A DNA stretch of 64,000 bases, from assembly GCF_038024105.1 (NCBI RefSeq), contig NZ_CP150661.1, positions 3,935,501 to 3,999,500 of the forward strand, given 5' to 3'. Positions within the stretch are counted from its first letter, which is position 1. Each line of letters begins with the position of its first letter. The translations under genes were made by a program, and so were the position numbers. The notes beneath the pieces were generated by a model. The model did no database searches and had not been told where the DNA came from. It saw nothing but the letters and a program-made list of their open reading frames with translations. This DNA comes from Polaribacter butkevichii. GTDB taxonomy: Bacteria > Bacteroidota > Bacteroidia > Flavobacteriales > Flavobacteriaceae. Positions 27,391 through 36,474 of the stretch are shown one piece after another.

Positions 27391-27440
27391 CAGCTGTTTA
27401 TTGAGCCAATGGCCAATAGCAAACAGCCAAAAGCACAAAA
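27391..27440 (+). repeat. Degenerate GCCAATAGC word-repeat tract before leuB
   Basis: Words GCCAAT/GGCCAATAGC/AACAGCCAAAAGC repeat just upstream of the leuB ATG, and the leuB start codon follows within 4 bp. Because the tract covers the ribosome entry region, it could affect leuB translation, which is an inference. Confidence 0.5.
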
Positions 27441-27443
27441 ACA

Positions 27444-28499
27444 ATGAAATTAAATATCGCATTATTAGCAGGAGACGGAATAGGACCTGAAGTAATTGAC
27501 CAAGCAGTAAAAGTATCTGATGCAATTGCTAAGAAATTTAACCACGAAATTACTTGGAAACCTGCTTTAACAGGTGCTGCTGCCATTGATGCAGTTGGAG
27601 AACCTTATCCGGATGAAACACATGATATTTGTGTCGCTTCAGATGCTGTTTTATTTGGTGCTATCGGTCATCCAAAATATGATAATAATCCTTCTGCAAC
27701 GGTTCGTCCAGAACAAGGATTGTTAAAAATGCGTAAAAAATTAGGTTTATTTGCAAATGTTAGACCAACGTTTACGTTCCCTTCTTTATTAGATAAATCT
27801 CCTTTAAAAAGAGAAAGAATAGAAGGAACTGATTTGGTTTTTTTACGTGAATTAACGGGAGGTATTTACTTTGGTGAAAAAGGTAGAAGAGATGAAGGAG
27901 AAACTGCTTTTGATAATTGTGTGTACACAAGAGCTGAGGTACAAAGATTAGCTGTAAAAGGTTTTGAATTGGCAATGACGCGTTCTAAAAAATTATGTTG
28001 TGTAGACAAAGCCAACGTTTTAGAAACTTCTAGATTATGGAGAGAAACTGTACAGGCTATGGAAAAAGATTATCCAGAAGTTGAGGTTACTTACGAATTT
28101 GTAGATGCAGTTGCAATGCGTTTAGTACAATGGCCAAATAGTTATGATGTATTAATTACAGAAAACTTATTCGGAGATATTTTAACAGATGAAGCTTCTG
28201 TAATTTCTGGTTCTATGGGATTAATGCCTTCGGCTTCTGTAGGAACTGAAAATGCTTTATTTGAGCCAATACACGGTTCTTACCCACAAGCAACAGGTTT
28301 AAACATTGCAAACCCAATGGCTACTGTTTTATCTGCAGCAATGATGTTTGAAAACTTTGGTTTACAAGAAGAAGGAAAAGCAATTAGAGCAGCTGTAAAT
28401 AAAGCTTTAGATGCTGGTTTTGTTACTGAAGATTTAGCCGATGGCGGAAAAGCTTATGGAACGAAAGAAGTAGGAGACTGGTTAGCAAAAAACATCTAG
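27444..28499 (+). CDS. leuB: 3-isopropylmalate dehydrogenase
   Basis: NAD-dependent oxidative decarboxylase that turns 3-isopropylmalate into 2-oxoisocaproate (and 3-methylmalate into 2-oxobutyrate). The 351 residues begin IALLAGDGIGPEVIDQAVKV; then FGAIGHPKYD, GLLKMRKKLGLFANVRP, the substrate-binding ELTGGIYFGEKGR, metal-binding ENLFGDILTDEASVISGS and FEPIHGSYPQATGLNIANP. Length is normal. Last gene of the operon; its 281-bp upstream spacer holds repeats. A strong terminator follows at 28523-28553. Confidence 0.98.
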   Translation: MKLNIALLAGDGIGPEVIDQAVKVSDAIAKKFNHEITWKPALTGAAAIDAVGEPYPDETHDICVASDAVLFGAIGHPKYDNNPSATVRPEQGLLKMRKKLGLFANVRPTFTFPSLLDKSPLKRERIEGTDLVFLRELTGGIYFGEKGRRDEGETAFDNCVYTRAEVQRLAVKGFELAMTRSKKLCCVDKANVLETSRLWRETVQAMEKDYPEVEVTYEFVDAVAMRLVQWPNSYDVLITENLFGDILTDEASVISGSMGLMPSASVGTENALFEPIHGSYPQATGLNIANPMATVLSAAMMFENFGLQEEGKAIRAAVNKALDAGFVTEDLADGGKAYGTKEVGDWLAKNI

Positions 28500-28522
28500 T
28501 ATTTGCTAGTTTAGATATATTT

Positions 28523-28553
28523 AAAAAAGGTTCGCAATTTGCGAACCTTTTTT
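28523..28553. terminator. Bidirectional terminator between leuB and mutS2
   Basis: AAAAAAGGTTCGCAA/TTTGCGAACCTTTTTT forms a near-perfect stem with A- and T-runs on both sides. It serves convergent leuB (plus) and mutS2 (minus). Confidence 0.88.
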
Positions 28554-28568
28554 AGTTTTATAGAATTT

Positions 28569-30776
28569 TTATTTTTTAGCTCTCTTTACTAACTCTAACT
28601 TATCTGTGGTTGTTTTGGTTGTAAAAAAACCATAGTTAATAGTTACCTTTTTTTTGTCTATTCTATCGATGGTACCTACAGAGTTAGAGCCTACTACTTT
28701 TACACTATCATTTATTTGATATACATATTCTGCTTTTTCTTTGGCTATTTTGGCAGCTTCAATTTTCTTTTCCTTTCTAACTTCTATTACTTTTTGTAAA
28801 ACCTCTTTTTCTACTTTTTTTATAATTTCTTGCTGTTGTTTTTCTACAACTTTAGCTTTTTGTTTTTGTGCTTTAGTTTTAGGTTGTACAGGATTTTTCA
28901 TTACCTGCTTTACTTTTAAATCTGCCACCCATTTATTAAAATTAGAATTTAATTCCTTTTTATTATTGGTTTGAAAGTATTTATTAAGCAGCTCATTTGT
29001 TTTTCTACCTAAAGAAAGCATCTTTTGATTTTGGTCATATAGTTCTTGAAAACCAGATAATTTATCTTGCATACGTTGTTCTTTTTCTTGCAAGTTATCC
29101 AGGTGTTTTTGACCTTTAGAGTGTTGGTTTTCTAAGTTTTCAGAAGTTTTTTGTAACCTGTTTCGTTCTTTTTGTAGCTTAGAAATGGTTCTATCTAAAC
29201 GTACTTTTTCGGTTTCTACACGTTTTTTTGCTTTGTTGATAATACTAAACGGAATTCCGTTTTTCTGAGCAACTTCAAATGTAAAAGAACTACCTGCTTG
29301 CCCAACAAATAATTTATACAAAGGCTCTAAAGTACGCTCATCAAACTGCATATTTGCGTTGGTAACATTCTCTAATTCGTTTGCCAAAACTTTTAAGTTA
29401 GAGTAGTGGGTGGTTATAATTCCGAATGCTTTTTTATAATAAAATTCTTCTAAGAAAATCTCTGCCAATGCTCCTCCTAATTCAGGGTCAGAACCAGTAC
29501 CAAATTCATCAATTAAAAACAAGGTGTTTTTACCACATTTGCGCAAAAAGTTACGCATGTTTTTTAAGCGATAACTATACGTACTTAATTGGTTTTCTAT
29601 AGATTGGTTGTCACCAATATCTGTTAAAATAGTATCAAAAATATAAGTTTGACTGCGTTCATCAACAGGAATTAAAATTCCACTTTGTAACATAACTTGC
29701 AGTAAACCAATGGTTTTTAAAGTGATGCTTTTTCCACCAGCATTTGGACCAGAAATAACAATAATCTGTTGCTTTTCATTTAACTCAATGCTCTGAGAAA
29801 CCGTATGTAAATCTTGTTGTTTATTTTTTCTCCATAAAATGGGATGAAATGCATTCTTAAAATAAATCTTTTTTTCATTAGATATTTTTGGCAAAACAGC
29901 ATTCATTTCATTTGCATATTTTGCTTTTGCTCCTACCACATCAATATGTATTAAAAACGAAATATATTCTTCTAATAAATATACATAAGGACGAATAGTT
30001 GCAGATAATGTGCGTAAAATTTTTACAATTTCTTGCTTTTCATCATATATTAAATTTTGATATTCTCTGGCATAAGCAAGCGTTGCTTGTGGCGCAATAT
30101 AAACGATGTTACCAGACTTTGAAGAACCTAATAAACTACCAGCTACTTTTTTTCTATGCATGGCAGAAACAGCCAAAACACGCTGATTGTCTACAACGGT
30201 TTCTTTAATATCATCTAAATATCCTGCAGAAATAGCTTTGGATAAAGCACTAGAAAAACTTGCACCAATTTTACCGCGAACATTATTAATATCTTTTCTA
30301 ATTTGTTTTAAAACTTCTGACGCATTGTTTTTTACTTCTCCAGAAATATCTATTATTTTTTTGATTTCATCATCGATAAAAGTGGTGAATTCAATTTGTT
30401 GAGAAAGTTCGAAAAAAGTAGGAAACTGAACGCTAAATTTATTAAAAAACTTAATCAATTCGTTTACAGTAAGAGAAGTTGTGGCTATTTTTAAAAAAGC
30501 ATCTGTTTCTACAAAGCTATTTTCTATAGCCAAACGTTTTATGTTTTCGGTAATATTATCGAAGCTGTGGTTTGGAACTCTATTTTCACTCTCAAAAGAA
30601 GACACGTATTCATTTACCAAATACAATTCTTTAAAAAGTGTTTCTTTATCTGCTATAGGTTCAATTTCAGTAACTTTTTCTTTACCTAAACCAGAAATAC
30701 AATACGCAGCAACGTGTTGTAAAACGGTAGAAAACTCTAAGTCTTGTAATGTCTTGGATGATATGTTTTTATTCAA
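28569..30776 (-). CDS. mutS2: MutS2-type ATPase lacking the Smr domain
   Basis: MutS-family ATPase of 735 residues. Family roles include suppression of recombination and rescue of collided ribosomes, not mismatch repair. It has the MutS2 N-terminus (SKTLQDLEFSTVLQHVAAYC), lever/clamp helices (about 120-300), Walker A GPNAGGKS (343-350), Walker B LFLIDEFGTGSDPELGGAL, the HYSNLK signature, and a long coiled coil (about 515-640). It ends in a small KOW-like segment (VYQINDSVKVVGSNSVGTID). The C-terminal Smr nuclease domain (LDLRG, HGxG) of canonical 780-residue MutS2 is absent. The start is TTG: no in-frame ATG lies upstream, where a TAA in the same frame ends a LytTR remnant 13 bp before. Confidence 0.92.
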   Translation of the reverse strand: MNKNISSKTLQDLEFSTVLQHVAAYCISGLGKEKVTEIEPIADKETLFKELYLVNEYVSSFESENRVPNHSFDNITENIKRLAIENSFVETDAFLKIATTSLTVNELIKFFNKFSVQFPTFFELSQQIEFTTFIDDEIKKIIDISGEVKNNASEVLKQIRKDINNVRGKIGASFSSALSKAISAGYLDDIKETVVDNQRVLAVSAMHRKKVAGSLLGSSKSGNIVYIAPQATLAYAREYQNLIYDEKQEIVKILRTLSATIRPYVYLLEEYISFLIHIDVVGAKAKYANEMNAVLPKISNEKKIYFKNAFHPILWRKNKQQDLHTVSQSIELNEKQQIIVISGPNAGGKSITLKTIGLLQVMLQSGILIPVDERSQTYIFDTILTDIGDNQSIENQLSTYSYRLKNMRNFLRKCGKNTLFLIDEFGTGSDPELGGALAEIFLEEFYYKKAFGIITTHYSNLKVLANELENVTNANMQFDERTLEPLYKLFVGQAGSSFTFEVAQKNGIPFSIINKAKKRVETEKVRLDRTISKLQKERNRLQKTSENLENQHSKGQKHLDNLQEKEQRMQDKLSGFQELYDQNQKMLSLGRKTNELLNKYFQTNNKKELNSNFNKWVADLKVKQVMKNPVQPKTKAQKQKAKVVEKQQQEIIKKVEKEVLQKVIEVRKEKKIEAAKIAKEKAEYVYQINDSVKVVGSNSVGTIDRIDKKKVTINYGFFTTKTTTDKLELVKRAKK

Positions 30777-30788
30777 AAAAAATCGTTT

Positions 30789-30935
30789 TTATTTCGAACA
30801 CAAATCTATAAATTCTTTTCGTTTGGTTTTAGAAACTGGCACTCTTTTTTTATTCTCTAAAATTAGGTATCCTTCGTTCTCAAAATGACGTACTTTTTCT
30901 AGGTTTATTATGTGAGATTTATGGCATATGAAATT
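30789..30935 (-). pseudogene. C-terminal remnant of a LytTR-domain response regulator
   Basis: A 48-codon stretch on the minus strand reads FICHKSHIINLEKVRHFENE, then GYLILENKKRVPVSKTKRKEFIDL up to a TAA at 30789. This matches the last third of LytTR DNA-binding domains (H.SYIVNL..V, then a strand, then VP.S...K..F). A TGA at 30936-30938 precedes it in frame and no receiver domain is seen upstream. It therefore looks like the surviving tail of a deleted gene directly ahead of mutS2, in the same reading frame. A frameshifted longer copy is not seen. Confidence 0.7.
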
Positions 30936-30938
30936 TCA

Positions 30939-31097
30939 TATATTTATTTTAGATGCTTGTAGTCAGTTTGTTTTGGGTGTGTTTAATATTTATTTTATTT
31001 CTTAAATCTTTATTTGTAATTATAAATTGCATTATTTTATATAGATTTATTTGTAAACCTTTTAAAGAGTAGCATGTCTATATTGCTACGAAAAGAA
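30939..31097. other. AT-rich spacer between LRR protein gene and LytTR remnant
   Basis: Part of a 405-bp region without an intact gene between the mutS2 start and the LRR gene stop. Very AT-rich; no regulator remnant beyond 30935 and no repeat recognised. Confidence 0.45.
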
Positions 31098-31136
31098 AAA
31101 AACTCCATATCGTTTTTTAAGGATATGGAGTTTTAA
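31098..31136 (-). terminator. Terminator of the LRR protein gene
   Basis: AAAACTCCATATC pairs with GATATGGAGTTTT across a 10-nt loop. On the minus strand it is followed by a T-run. It lies 46 bp after the LRR gene stop. Confidence 0.8.
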
Positions 31137-31181
31137 TATTTACAATTCTATTTTTTCTTTTCAGAATATTATAATTGATGA

Positions 31182-34100
31182 TTAATTTACAATCACTTTT
31201 TTAGTAGATGATTTGTCTTCACTAACCAATTTAAATAAGTAAATACCTTTGGCTAAGTTTAAATTGGTAATTTCATTTTTACCAATTGCTATTTCTCTAT
31301 TTTTAATTTCTTTTCCGGTAATAGCATAAATAATTAAGGTAGCTTTTTCTAAAGAATTAATATTTATTTTTCCGTTTGTTGGGTTAGGAGATAACGAAAA
31401 TTCTAATGAATTATATAGATCTGTACTTAAAGCAGTACATGCTGCCTGATTATTTACAAAGTTTGATGTAGTATCAATGTTAGTCCAGTTTAAAGTTGAG
31501 TACGCAGCGTCATCTACCTCAATACAAGTTAAGTTAGGATTATTTATAGTATTAAAAAGAGTAAAATTAGTGTTGTTTCCATTTTTTACGTTTAAAGATG
31601 TTAATCCGTTAGACTGTGCATCTAAAGAAGATAATAAACTATGCGTACTTACATCTAAAGTACTTAGTTGATTATTGCTTACGTTTAAAGTTGTTAAGGC
31701 TGTAAAAGCATTGATACCTGTTAAATCGGTTATGTTTTTATTAGATACATCTAAATTAGTAATGGTATTTATGTTGTCTGTAAATACTTTTTGATCTGGT
31801 GTGCCATCATCTAAACCGGCATTTATTAAAGCCATTTCAAAATTATTATCAGGAATCGTTGTTTCTGTAGACACGGTGGTGTTAAAAGTATTTGTAATTA
31901 CAGGTGCATTATAATCGAAATAAATATTTGCTGTAGTATCAAAGGCATCTCCAATTACAGCAGTATTTTTTGGTTTTATTTTATAAAAAATCCAACCATG
32001 ACTAGCAGGTTCGTTACTAGTACTGTCTGCCAATTGTATGTTTTCGAAAATAAACTCTACTTTATTTGTATTAGAAATAGCAGTCCTATAAGAATGACTT
32101 GCGGCAATTGGGGTAAAAGTTGCCATGTCTAAATCGATATCAATAATGTCTTTTACCACAATATTAATAGCAGAAGCTGTTCCGGTATTTTGAAAACGAA
32201 TTCTGTAGGTTAAATCGTTAGTTACTTGTGCAGTACTAATTTTATCACCTTCAAAACAAACTACATCATTTGGGTCATATGCATTTACAATAATGTCAGA
32301 AAAAATATGCGAGTTATCTGTCGGTGTTGCATCACCCGTTAAGGGTGTAATAGTAGTTGTGTAGCTAATTGTATCTCCTCCATTTACAGGGTTTGTAGCA
32401 TCAATAGGTGTGTTAATAGTAAAGTATACATCTATAAAATTTTCTTCAAAAGGTTGTAAGTTGGTATAATTCCAACTTAAAGAATTACTTGTTTGTGTAT
32501 CTGGCGTTGTACTTGCATTATTAAAAACTTCTTGGTTTTCATTAAAGTTTAAAGTTACCGTTCCGGATGGGATAATTGTAGAACCATTGTTTTTGTGAAA
32601 AATTCTTAAGTGCGTATCAAAACCAGGTCTAGACTCAGAAGTTGTAAAAGAATACACTTCTACATCGTCTACTTGTGCATTTGCAGTAATACAAAAATTG
32701 ATAGTTTCTGTATTTCCAGAACCCGTAAAATTAGTAGTTTGTGTAGTTGGTGTTGCTGTAAAAAAAGAAGGAAAGTTAGGTATTAATTCTGTTGTAACAT
32801 CCGTATCATTTATATGTATTGTATAAGTACCATCTGCAGCACTAAAAGAAGAAGCACTTACGTTTGTACTAGTTGTGTTAATTCTAGTATTTACAGATTT
32901 TGTATCGGCAGCATCGCAGCCATCATTATTAAAATCAAAAGATACTGTACCTGTTATTGTATTAGAGTTTACGGGTACAAAAGAACAATACTCTGTAAAG
33001 TTAGTGTGTGCATCGATACCATTACCTAAACTTCCGGCAGCAACCAAAGCATCATCTACACAAATAGCATTTAAATTGGCATTGTTTTTAGTGCTAAAAG
33101 TATTGTAAGCTAAAGCGTTTGAGTTTCCGTTTTTAAGATTTAAAGAGGTTAGTAAATTATTATTACAGTAAATTTTATTTAAACTAGAAAAGTTATACAA
33201 ATCTAATTCTGTAAGTAAGTTTCCAGAACAGATAAAACTTGTTAAAGTGTTGGTGGTAGTAGTGTCTAAACTTGTAATTTGGTTATTAGAACAGTCTAAA
33301 TTAGTTAAAGTAGTATTAGTTAGTGTATTTAAAGCAGTAAGGTTATTGTTAGCACAAGACAAGGTAGTTAAGCTTGTATTTGTAGAAACATCAAGCATAT
33401 TTAAGTTGTTATTATTGCAATTTAATGTGGTTAAATTTATAGAGGAGCTTAAATTTAAACTAGGTAAACTATTTAAATTACAAACTAAGGTTTGTAAAGA
33501 TGCTGTGGTTGGTAAAGTTAAACTAGTTAAAGAATTGCTAGATGCATTTAAAGTAACCAAACCAGAAGTAACCGAAGTTTCTAAAGTTGTTAAGTTATTT
33601 TGATAACATAAAAGCTTGTTTAAAGTATTTGTTGTAGGCAAAGTTAAACTAGTTAAAGAATTTCCATAAACACTAACTTCTATTAACCCTGTTGCCATAG
33701 AAGCATCTAAGGTTGTAATCTGATTAACCGAAGAATAAATATGTGTTAAAGTACTAGTGGTTGGTAGCGTAAGGCTATTTATAAGATTATGATGACTATT
33801 TAAAGTAACTAAAGCAGTGTTATTAGTTGCGTCTATACCATTAATTTGATTGTAAGGACATTTTAAAGTAGTTAATGCAACCGAAGTAGAAATATCTAAG
33901 GCTGGTAATTGGTTGCGTTCACAGTTTAAATTTTGTAATAAGGAGGTGTTGGTTAAAATTAAACTGGTTAATGAATTGTTATTTACAATTGCTGATGTTA
34001 ATGAGGTCTGGTTAGATAAATCTAAACTAGATAGCACATTTTGATTGGCTGTTAATGTTGTTAAAGAGGTTTGATTGGTTAAATCTAAACTAGCTAAGTT

Positions 34101-34601
34101 ATTATTATTTACGTTTAATGTATTTAACGTATTTGTATTTGGCAGGGTTAAATTAGATATACCTATAAAGTTACCAGAAAAATTATTATAGTTAATATTA
34201 TTAGAGCAATCTAAAAAAGTTAATTGGGTTAAGGCAGAAACGTCTAAACTAGTTAAATCATTAAAACTACAATTTAAAGAAGTTAAATTAATAAAAGCTT
34301 CAATACCAGTTAAATCAGAAATACCTTCAATAATAATACCGCCACCACCACCTAGGCAAGCAGGGTCATTTGGGTCTGGACAAAAACCTCCAGGGTCCTC
34401 CATACTCTGATGGTAAGAAACATCTAAACTCGTTACAGCGGCTGCTTCTGTTACTTGTATTTCGTTATCATTATTTGTATCTATACTTGGCGAATAAGTT
34501 AAAAGTACATTTTTAAATTCATTATCAGGAATGTTTACAATTTGGCAAAAAATTGTACTAGAGATAAAGAAAAGTGCAATGGAAAGTAGTTTTAGTTTCA
34601 T
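31182..34601 (-). CDS. Secreted leucine-rich-repeat protein with T9SS sorting domain
   Basis: Large secreted or surface protein of about 1139 residues. The ATG at 34601 begins a clean signal peptide (MKLKLLSIALFFISSTIFCQ), so the in-frame TTG eight codons earlier is not needed. After a short EF-hand-like NNDNEI segment come about twenty LRRs of 20-22 residues (about 85-500) with LTTLNCSNN/LTSLDLS themes. Then a beta-sandwich region with conserved-repeat/DUF11-like features (about 540-930, FNNDGCDAAD and YDPNDVVCFEGD), a second short LRR block (about 940-1040), and a type A T9SS C-terminal domain (FSLSPNPTNGKININS ... KKVIVN). Export by the type IX system is well supported. Ligand or adhesion role is unknown. 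Confidence 0.9.
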   Translation of the reverse strand: MKLKLLSIALFFISSTIFCQIVNIPDNEFKNVLLTYSPSIDTNNDNEIQVTEAAAVTSLDVSYHQSMEDPGGFCPDPNDPACLGGGGGIIIEGISDLTGIEAFINLTSLNCSFNDLTSLDVSALTQLTFLDCSNNINYNNFSGNFIGISNLTLPNTNTLNTLNVNNNNLASLDLTNQTSLTTLTANQNVLSSLDLSNQTSLTSAIVNNNSLTSLILTNTSLLQNLNCERNQLPALDISTSVALTTLKCPYNQINGIDATNNTALVTLNSHHNLINSLTLPTTSTLTHIYSSVNQITTLDASMATGLIEVSVYGNSLTSLTLPTTNTLNKLLCYQNNLTTLETSVTSGLVTLNASSNSLTSLTLPTTASLQTLVCNLNSLPSLNLSSSINLTTLNCNNNNLNMLDVSTNTSLTTLSCANNNLTALNTLTNTTLTNLDCSNNQITSLDTTTTNTLTSFICSGNLLTELDLYNFSSLNKIYCNNNLLTSLNLKNGNSNALAYNTFSTKNNANLNAICVDDALVAAGSLGNGIDAHTNFTEYCSFVPVNSNTITGTVSFDFNNDGCDAADTKSVNTRINTTSTNVSASSFSAADGTYTIHINDTDVTTELIPNFPSFFTATPTTQTTNFTGSGNTETINFCITANAQVDDVEVYSFTTSESRPGFDTHLRIFHKNNGSTIIPSGTVTLNFNENQEVFNNASTTPDTQTSNSLSWNYTNLQPFEENFIDVYFTINTPIDATNPVNGGDTISYTTTITPLTGDATPTDNSHIFSDIIVNAYDPNDVVCFEGDKISTAQVTNDLTYRIRFQNTGTASAINIVVKDIIDIDLDMATFTPIAASHSYRTAISNTNKVEFIFENIQLADSTSNEPASHGWIFYKIKPKNTAVIGDAFDTTANIYFDYNAPVITNTFNTTVSTETTIPDNNFEMALINAGLDDGTPDQKVFTDNINTITNLDVSNKNITDLTGINAFTALTTLNVSNNQLSTLDVSTHSLLSSLDAQSNGLTSLNVKNGNNTNFTLFNTINNPNLTCIEVDDAAYSTLNWTNIDTTSNFVNNQAACTALSTDLYNSLEFSLSPNPTNGKININSLEKATLIIYAITGKEIKNREIAIGKNEITNLNLAKGIYLFKLVSEDKSSTKKVIVN

Positions 34602-34809
34602 ATTTGGGCTTTTTATTTTTTTCAAAGTTAGCTTTACTTGTCGGATAAAATTAGGGGCAAAACACTGTTTTTAAAAGCGTAATTTTTATCAAGATATATT
34701 AATTTTTAAAGCCTTTAATACCTTATAAGTTTAAAGACCAGTTTCATTAAAGGAATGGTTATTTTGATTAAATGAATATCTTTACGCTCTTAATTAAATT
34801 GAAATTAAA

Positions 34810-35472
34810 ATGCAGCAAAAAGTCTCTAAGTCTTGGCAACCTATTTTACAACCTGAGTTTGAAAAAGAATATTTTAAAGAATTAACAGCTTTTGTTACTT
34901 CAGAATATAAAGAATATCAATGTTTTCCTAAAGAAGATGATATTTTTGCAGCTTTTAATTTTTGTTCTTTTGATGCGTTAAAGGTGGTAATTATTGGGCA
35001 AGATCCATATCATGATGAAGGACAAGCAAATGGTTTGTGTTTTTCTGTAAAAGATGATGTAAAACAACCTCCGTCTTTAAAAAATATATTTAAAGAAATT
35101 GCAACAGATTTAAACCAAGAGATTCCACAAAGTGGCAATTTAGAAAAATGGGCTAAACAAGGTGTATTGCTATTAAATGCAACTTTAACCGTAAGAGCGC
35201 ATGAAGCCGGTAGTCATCAGAAAAAAGGGTGGGAAACTTTTACAGATGCAGTTATTAAATCAATTTCTGAAGAAAAAGAAAACGTAGTTTTTTTACTTTG
35301 GGGAAAATTTGCAGAAAGTAAAACAAAATTAATAAACACAAAAAAGCATACCGTGTTTACAGCTCCTCATCCATCCCCATTAGGTGCTTGGAGAGGTTGG
35401 TTTGGCAGTAAACATTTTTCTAAAACAAATAAGGTTTTAAAAAACTTAAAAATAGCTAAGATAGAATGGTAG
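34810..35472 (+). CDS. ung: Uracil-DNA glycosylase, family 1
   Basis: Removes uracil from DNA to start base excision repair. The 220 residues contain the water-activating motif GQDPYHDEGQANGLCFSV (catalytic Asp65), LLLNATLTVRAHEAGSHQ, FLLWGKFAESK and the DNA-intercalating HPSPLGAWRGWFGSKHFSK. The length is typical. It converges with the glycosyltransferase gene, and the two coding regions overlap by 17 bp at their 3' ends. Confidence 0.98.
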   Translation: MQQKVSKSWQPILQPEFEKEYFKELTAFVTSEYKEYQCFPKEDDIFAAFNFCSFDALKVVIIGQDPYHDEGQANGLCFSVKDDVKQPPSLKNIFKEIATDLNQEIPQSGNLEKWAKQGVLLLNATLTVRAHEAGSHQKKGWETFTDAVIKSISEEKENVVFLLWGKFAESKTKLINTKKHTVFTAPHPSPLGAWRGWFGSKHFSKTNKVLKNLKIAKIEW

Positions 35473-36469
35473 GGAAAGCAGGTTGCGTATAGTACGGAGA
35501 TAATATTGCTTCTAAAATATCTTCGGTAATATCTGGATAATCTACAGCAATAATAGTATCACTCTGAATCCATTTTGCAATTTTTTTAAGTTGTTTTCTG
35601 TTTAATTTTTTAACTACTGCAACACCCATTTCTTTTAAAGCAATAGCATTACATTGTTGTTCATATTGATTTTTCATAGGTATTACCATTAATTTTTTCT
35701 TAAGATATAAGGCTTCAGAAGGAGTTTCAAACCCTGCACCACAAAGAACTCCTGCAGACGAAGCCATGCTTTCTATAAAATCGAATTCGTTAATGGGATA
35801 AATGGTCATATTTTTTTTAAAGATTAAACTTTTAGCTTCTTTAGAGAATATATGCCATTTTATAATGGGTATTTTAGATAAAACTTTTACAATTTTATCA
35901 ATATTATAAGACGGTAAGTAAACCGTAATATGACCTTTGTTACTTGTTTTTTTAGCTCTAATTTTTTTTCTGATGATAGGAGCAAAAATAGCAGAACTAT
36001 AGTTTTTAAAATGAAAACCAAATCGAACGCTAGAAGGAGCGTAGTGCTTTAAAATATATTTTTCAAACTTATATTTTCCGTATTTAGGAGATGCCGCATC
36101 TAACACAGCGTTTTGATGACTTAAAGAAACAATAGGTATGTTATTTAATTTTGCAGCCCAAGCAGAAACAGGTTCAAAATCGTTTATAATTAAATCGTAC
36201 TCCTGTATTGGTAAGTTTTTGATTTCTTTATAAAAACGAGATAATTTCATCTTTTTAAAACTAGCCCAAAAGTCTATACCGCCTTTTTTACCAAATGTAA
36301 AATTTAAGCCTTTTAGTTTGTATTTTATTTCGAAACCTAATTCTAAATTATTTTCGTTACCACTCACTAAAATGTCTAAATCTCCTTTCTGTTGTAAAAT
36401 AGGTATAATTTCTTTGGCTCTAGTTAAATGTCCATTTCCGGTTCCTTGAATTGCATATAATATTCGCAT
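35456..36469 (-). CDS. MurG/GT28-like glycosyltransferase
   Basis: Cytoplasmic or membrane-associated GT-B glycosyltransferase of 337 residues. The N-terminus RILYAIQGTGNGHLTRAKEIIPIL is the glycine-rich loop of MurG-like and YjiC-like enzymes, and the C-terminal sugar-nucleotide part has VLCGAGFETPSEALYLKKKLMVIPMKNQYEQQCNAIAL, the equivalent of the GG..T..E....P....PQ pattern. NDFEPVSAWAA and SLSHQNAVL lie between. It starts 5 bp after an LpxH-like phosphatase gene, so both may act on the same lipid or cell-envelope glycan. Acceptor and donor are unknown. Confidence 0.85.
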   Translation of the reverse strand: MRILYAIQGTGNGHLTRAKEIIPILQQKGDLDILVSGNENNLELGFEIKYKLKGLNFTFGKKGGIDFWASFKKMKLSRFYKEIKNLPIQEYDLIINDFEPVSAWAAKLNNIPIVSLSHQNAVLDAASPKYGKYKFEKYILKHYAPSSVRFGFHFKNYSSAIFAPIIRKKIRAKKTSNKGHITVYLPSYNIDKIVKVLSKIPIIKWHIFSKEAKSLIFKKNMTIYPINEFDFIESMASSAGVLCGAGFETPSEALYLKKKLMVIPMKNQYEQQCNAIALKEMGVAVVKKLNRKQLKKIAKWIQSDTIIAVDYPDITEDILEAILSPYYTQPAFPTILS

Positions 36470-36474
36470 ACGTA

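Noticed and set aside
30481..30888. 135-codon plus-strand frame over the mutS2 start
   Set aside because: It is antisense to mutS2 and the LytTR remnant, both with clear family sequence on the minus strand.
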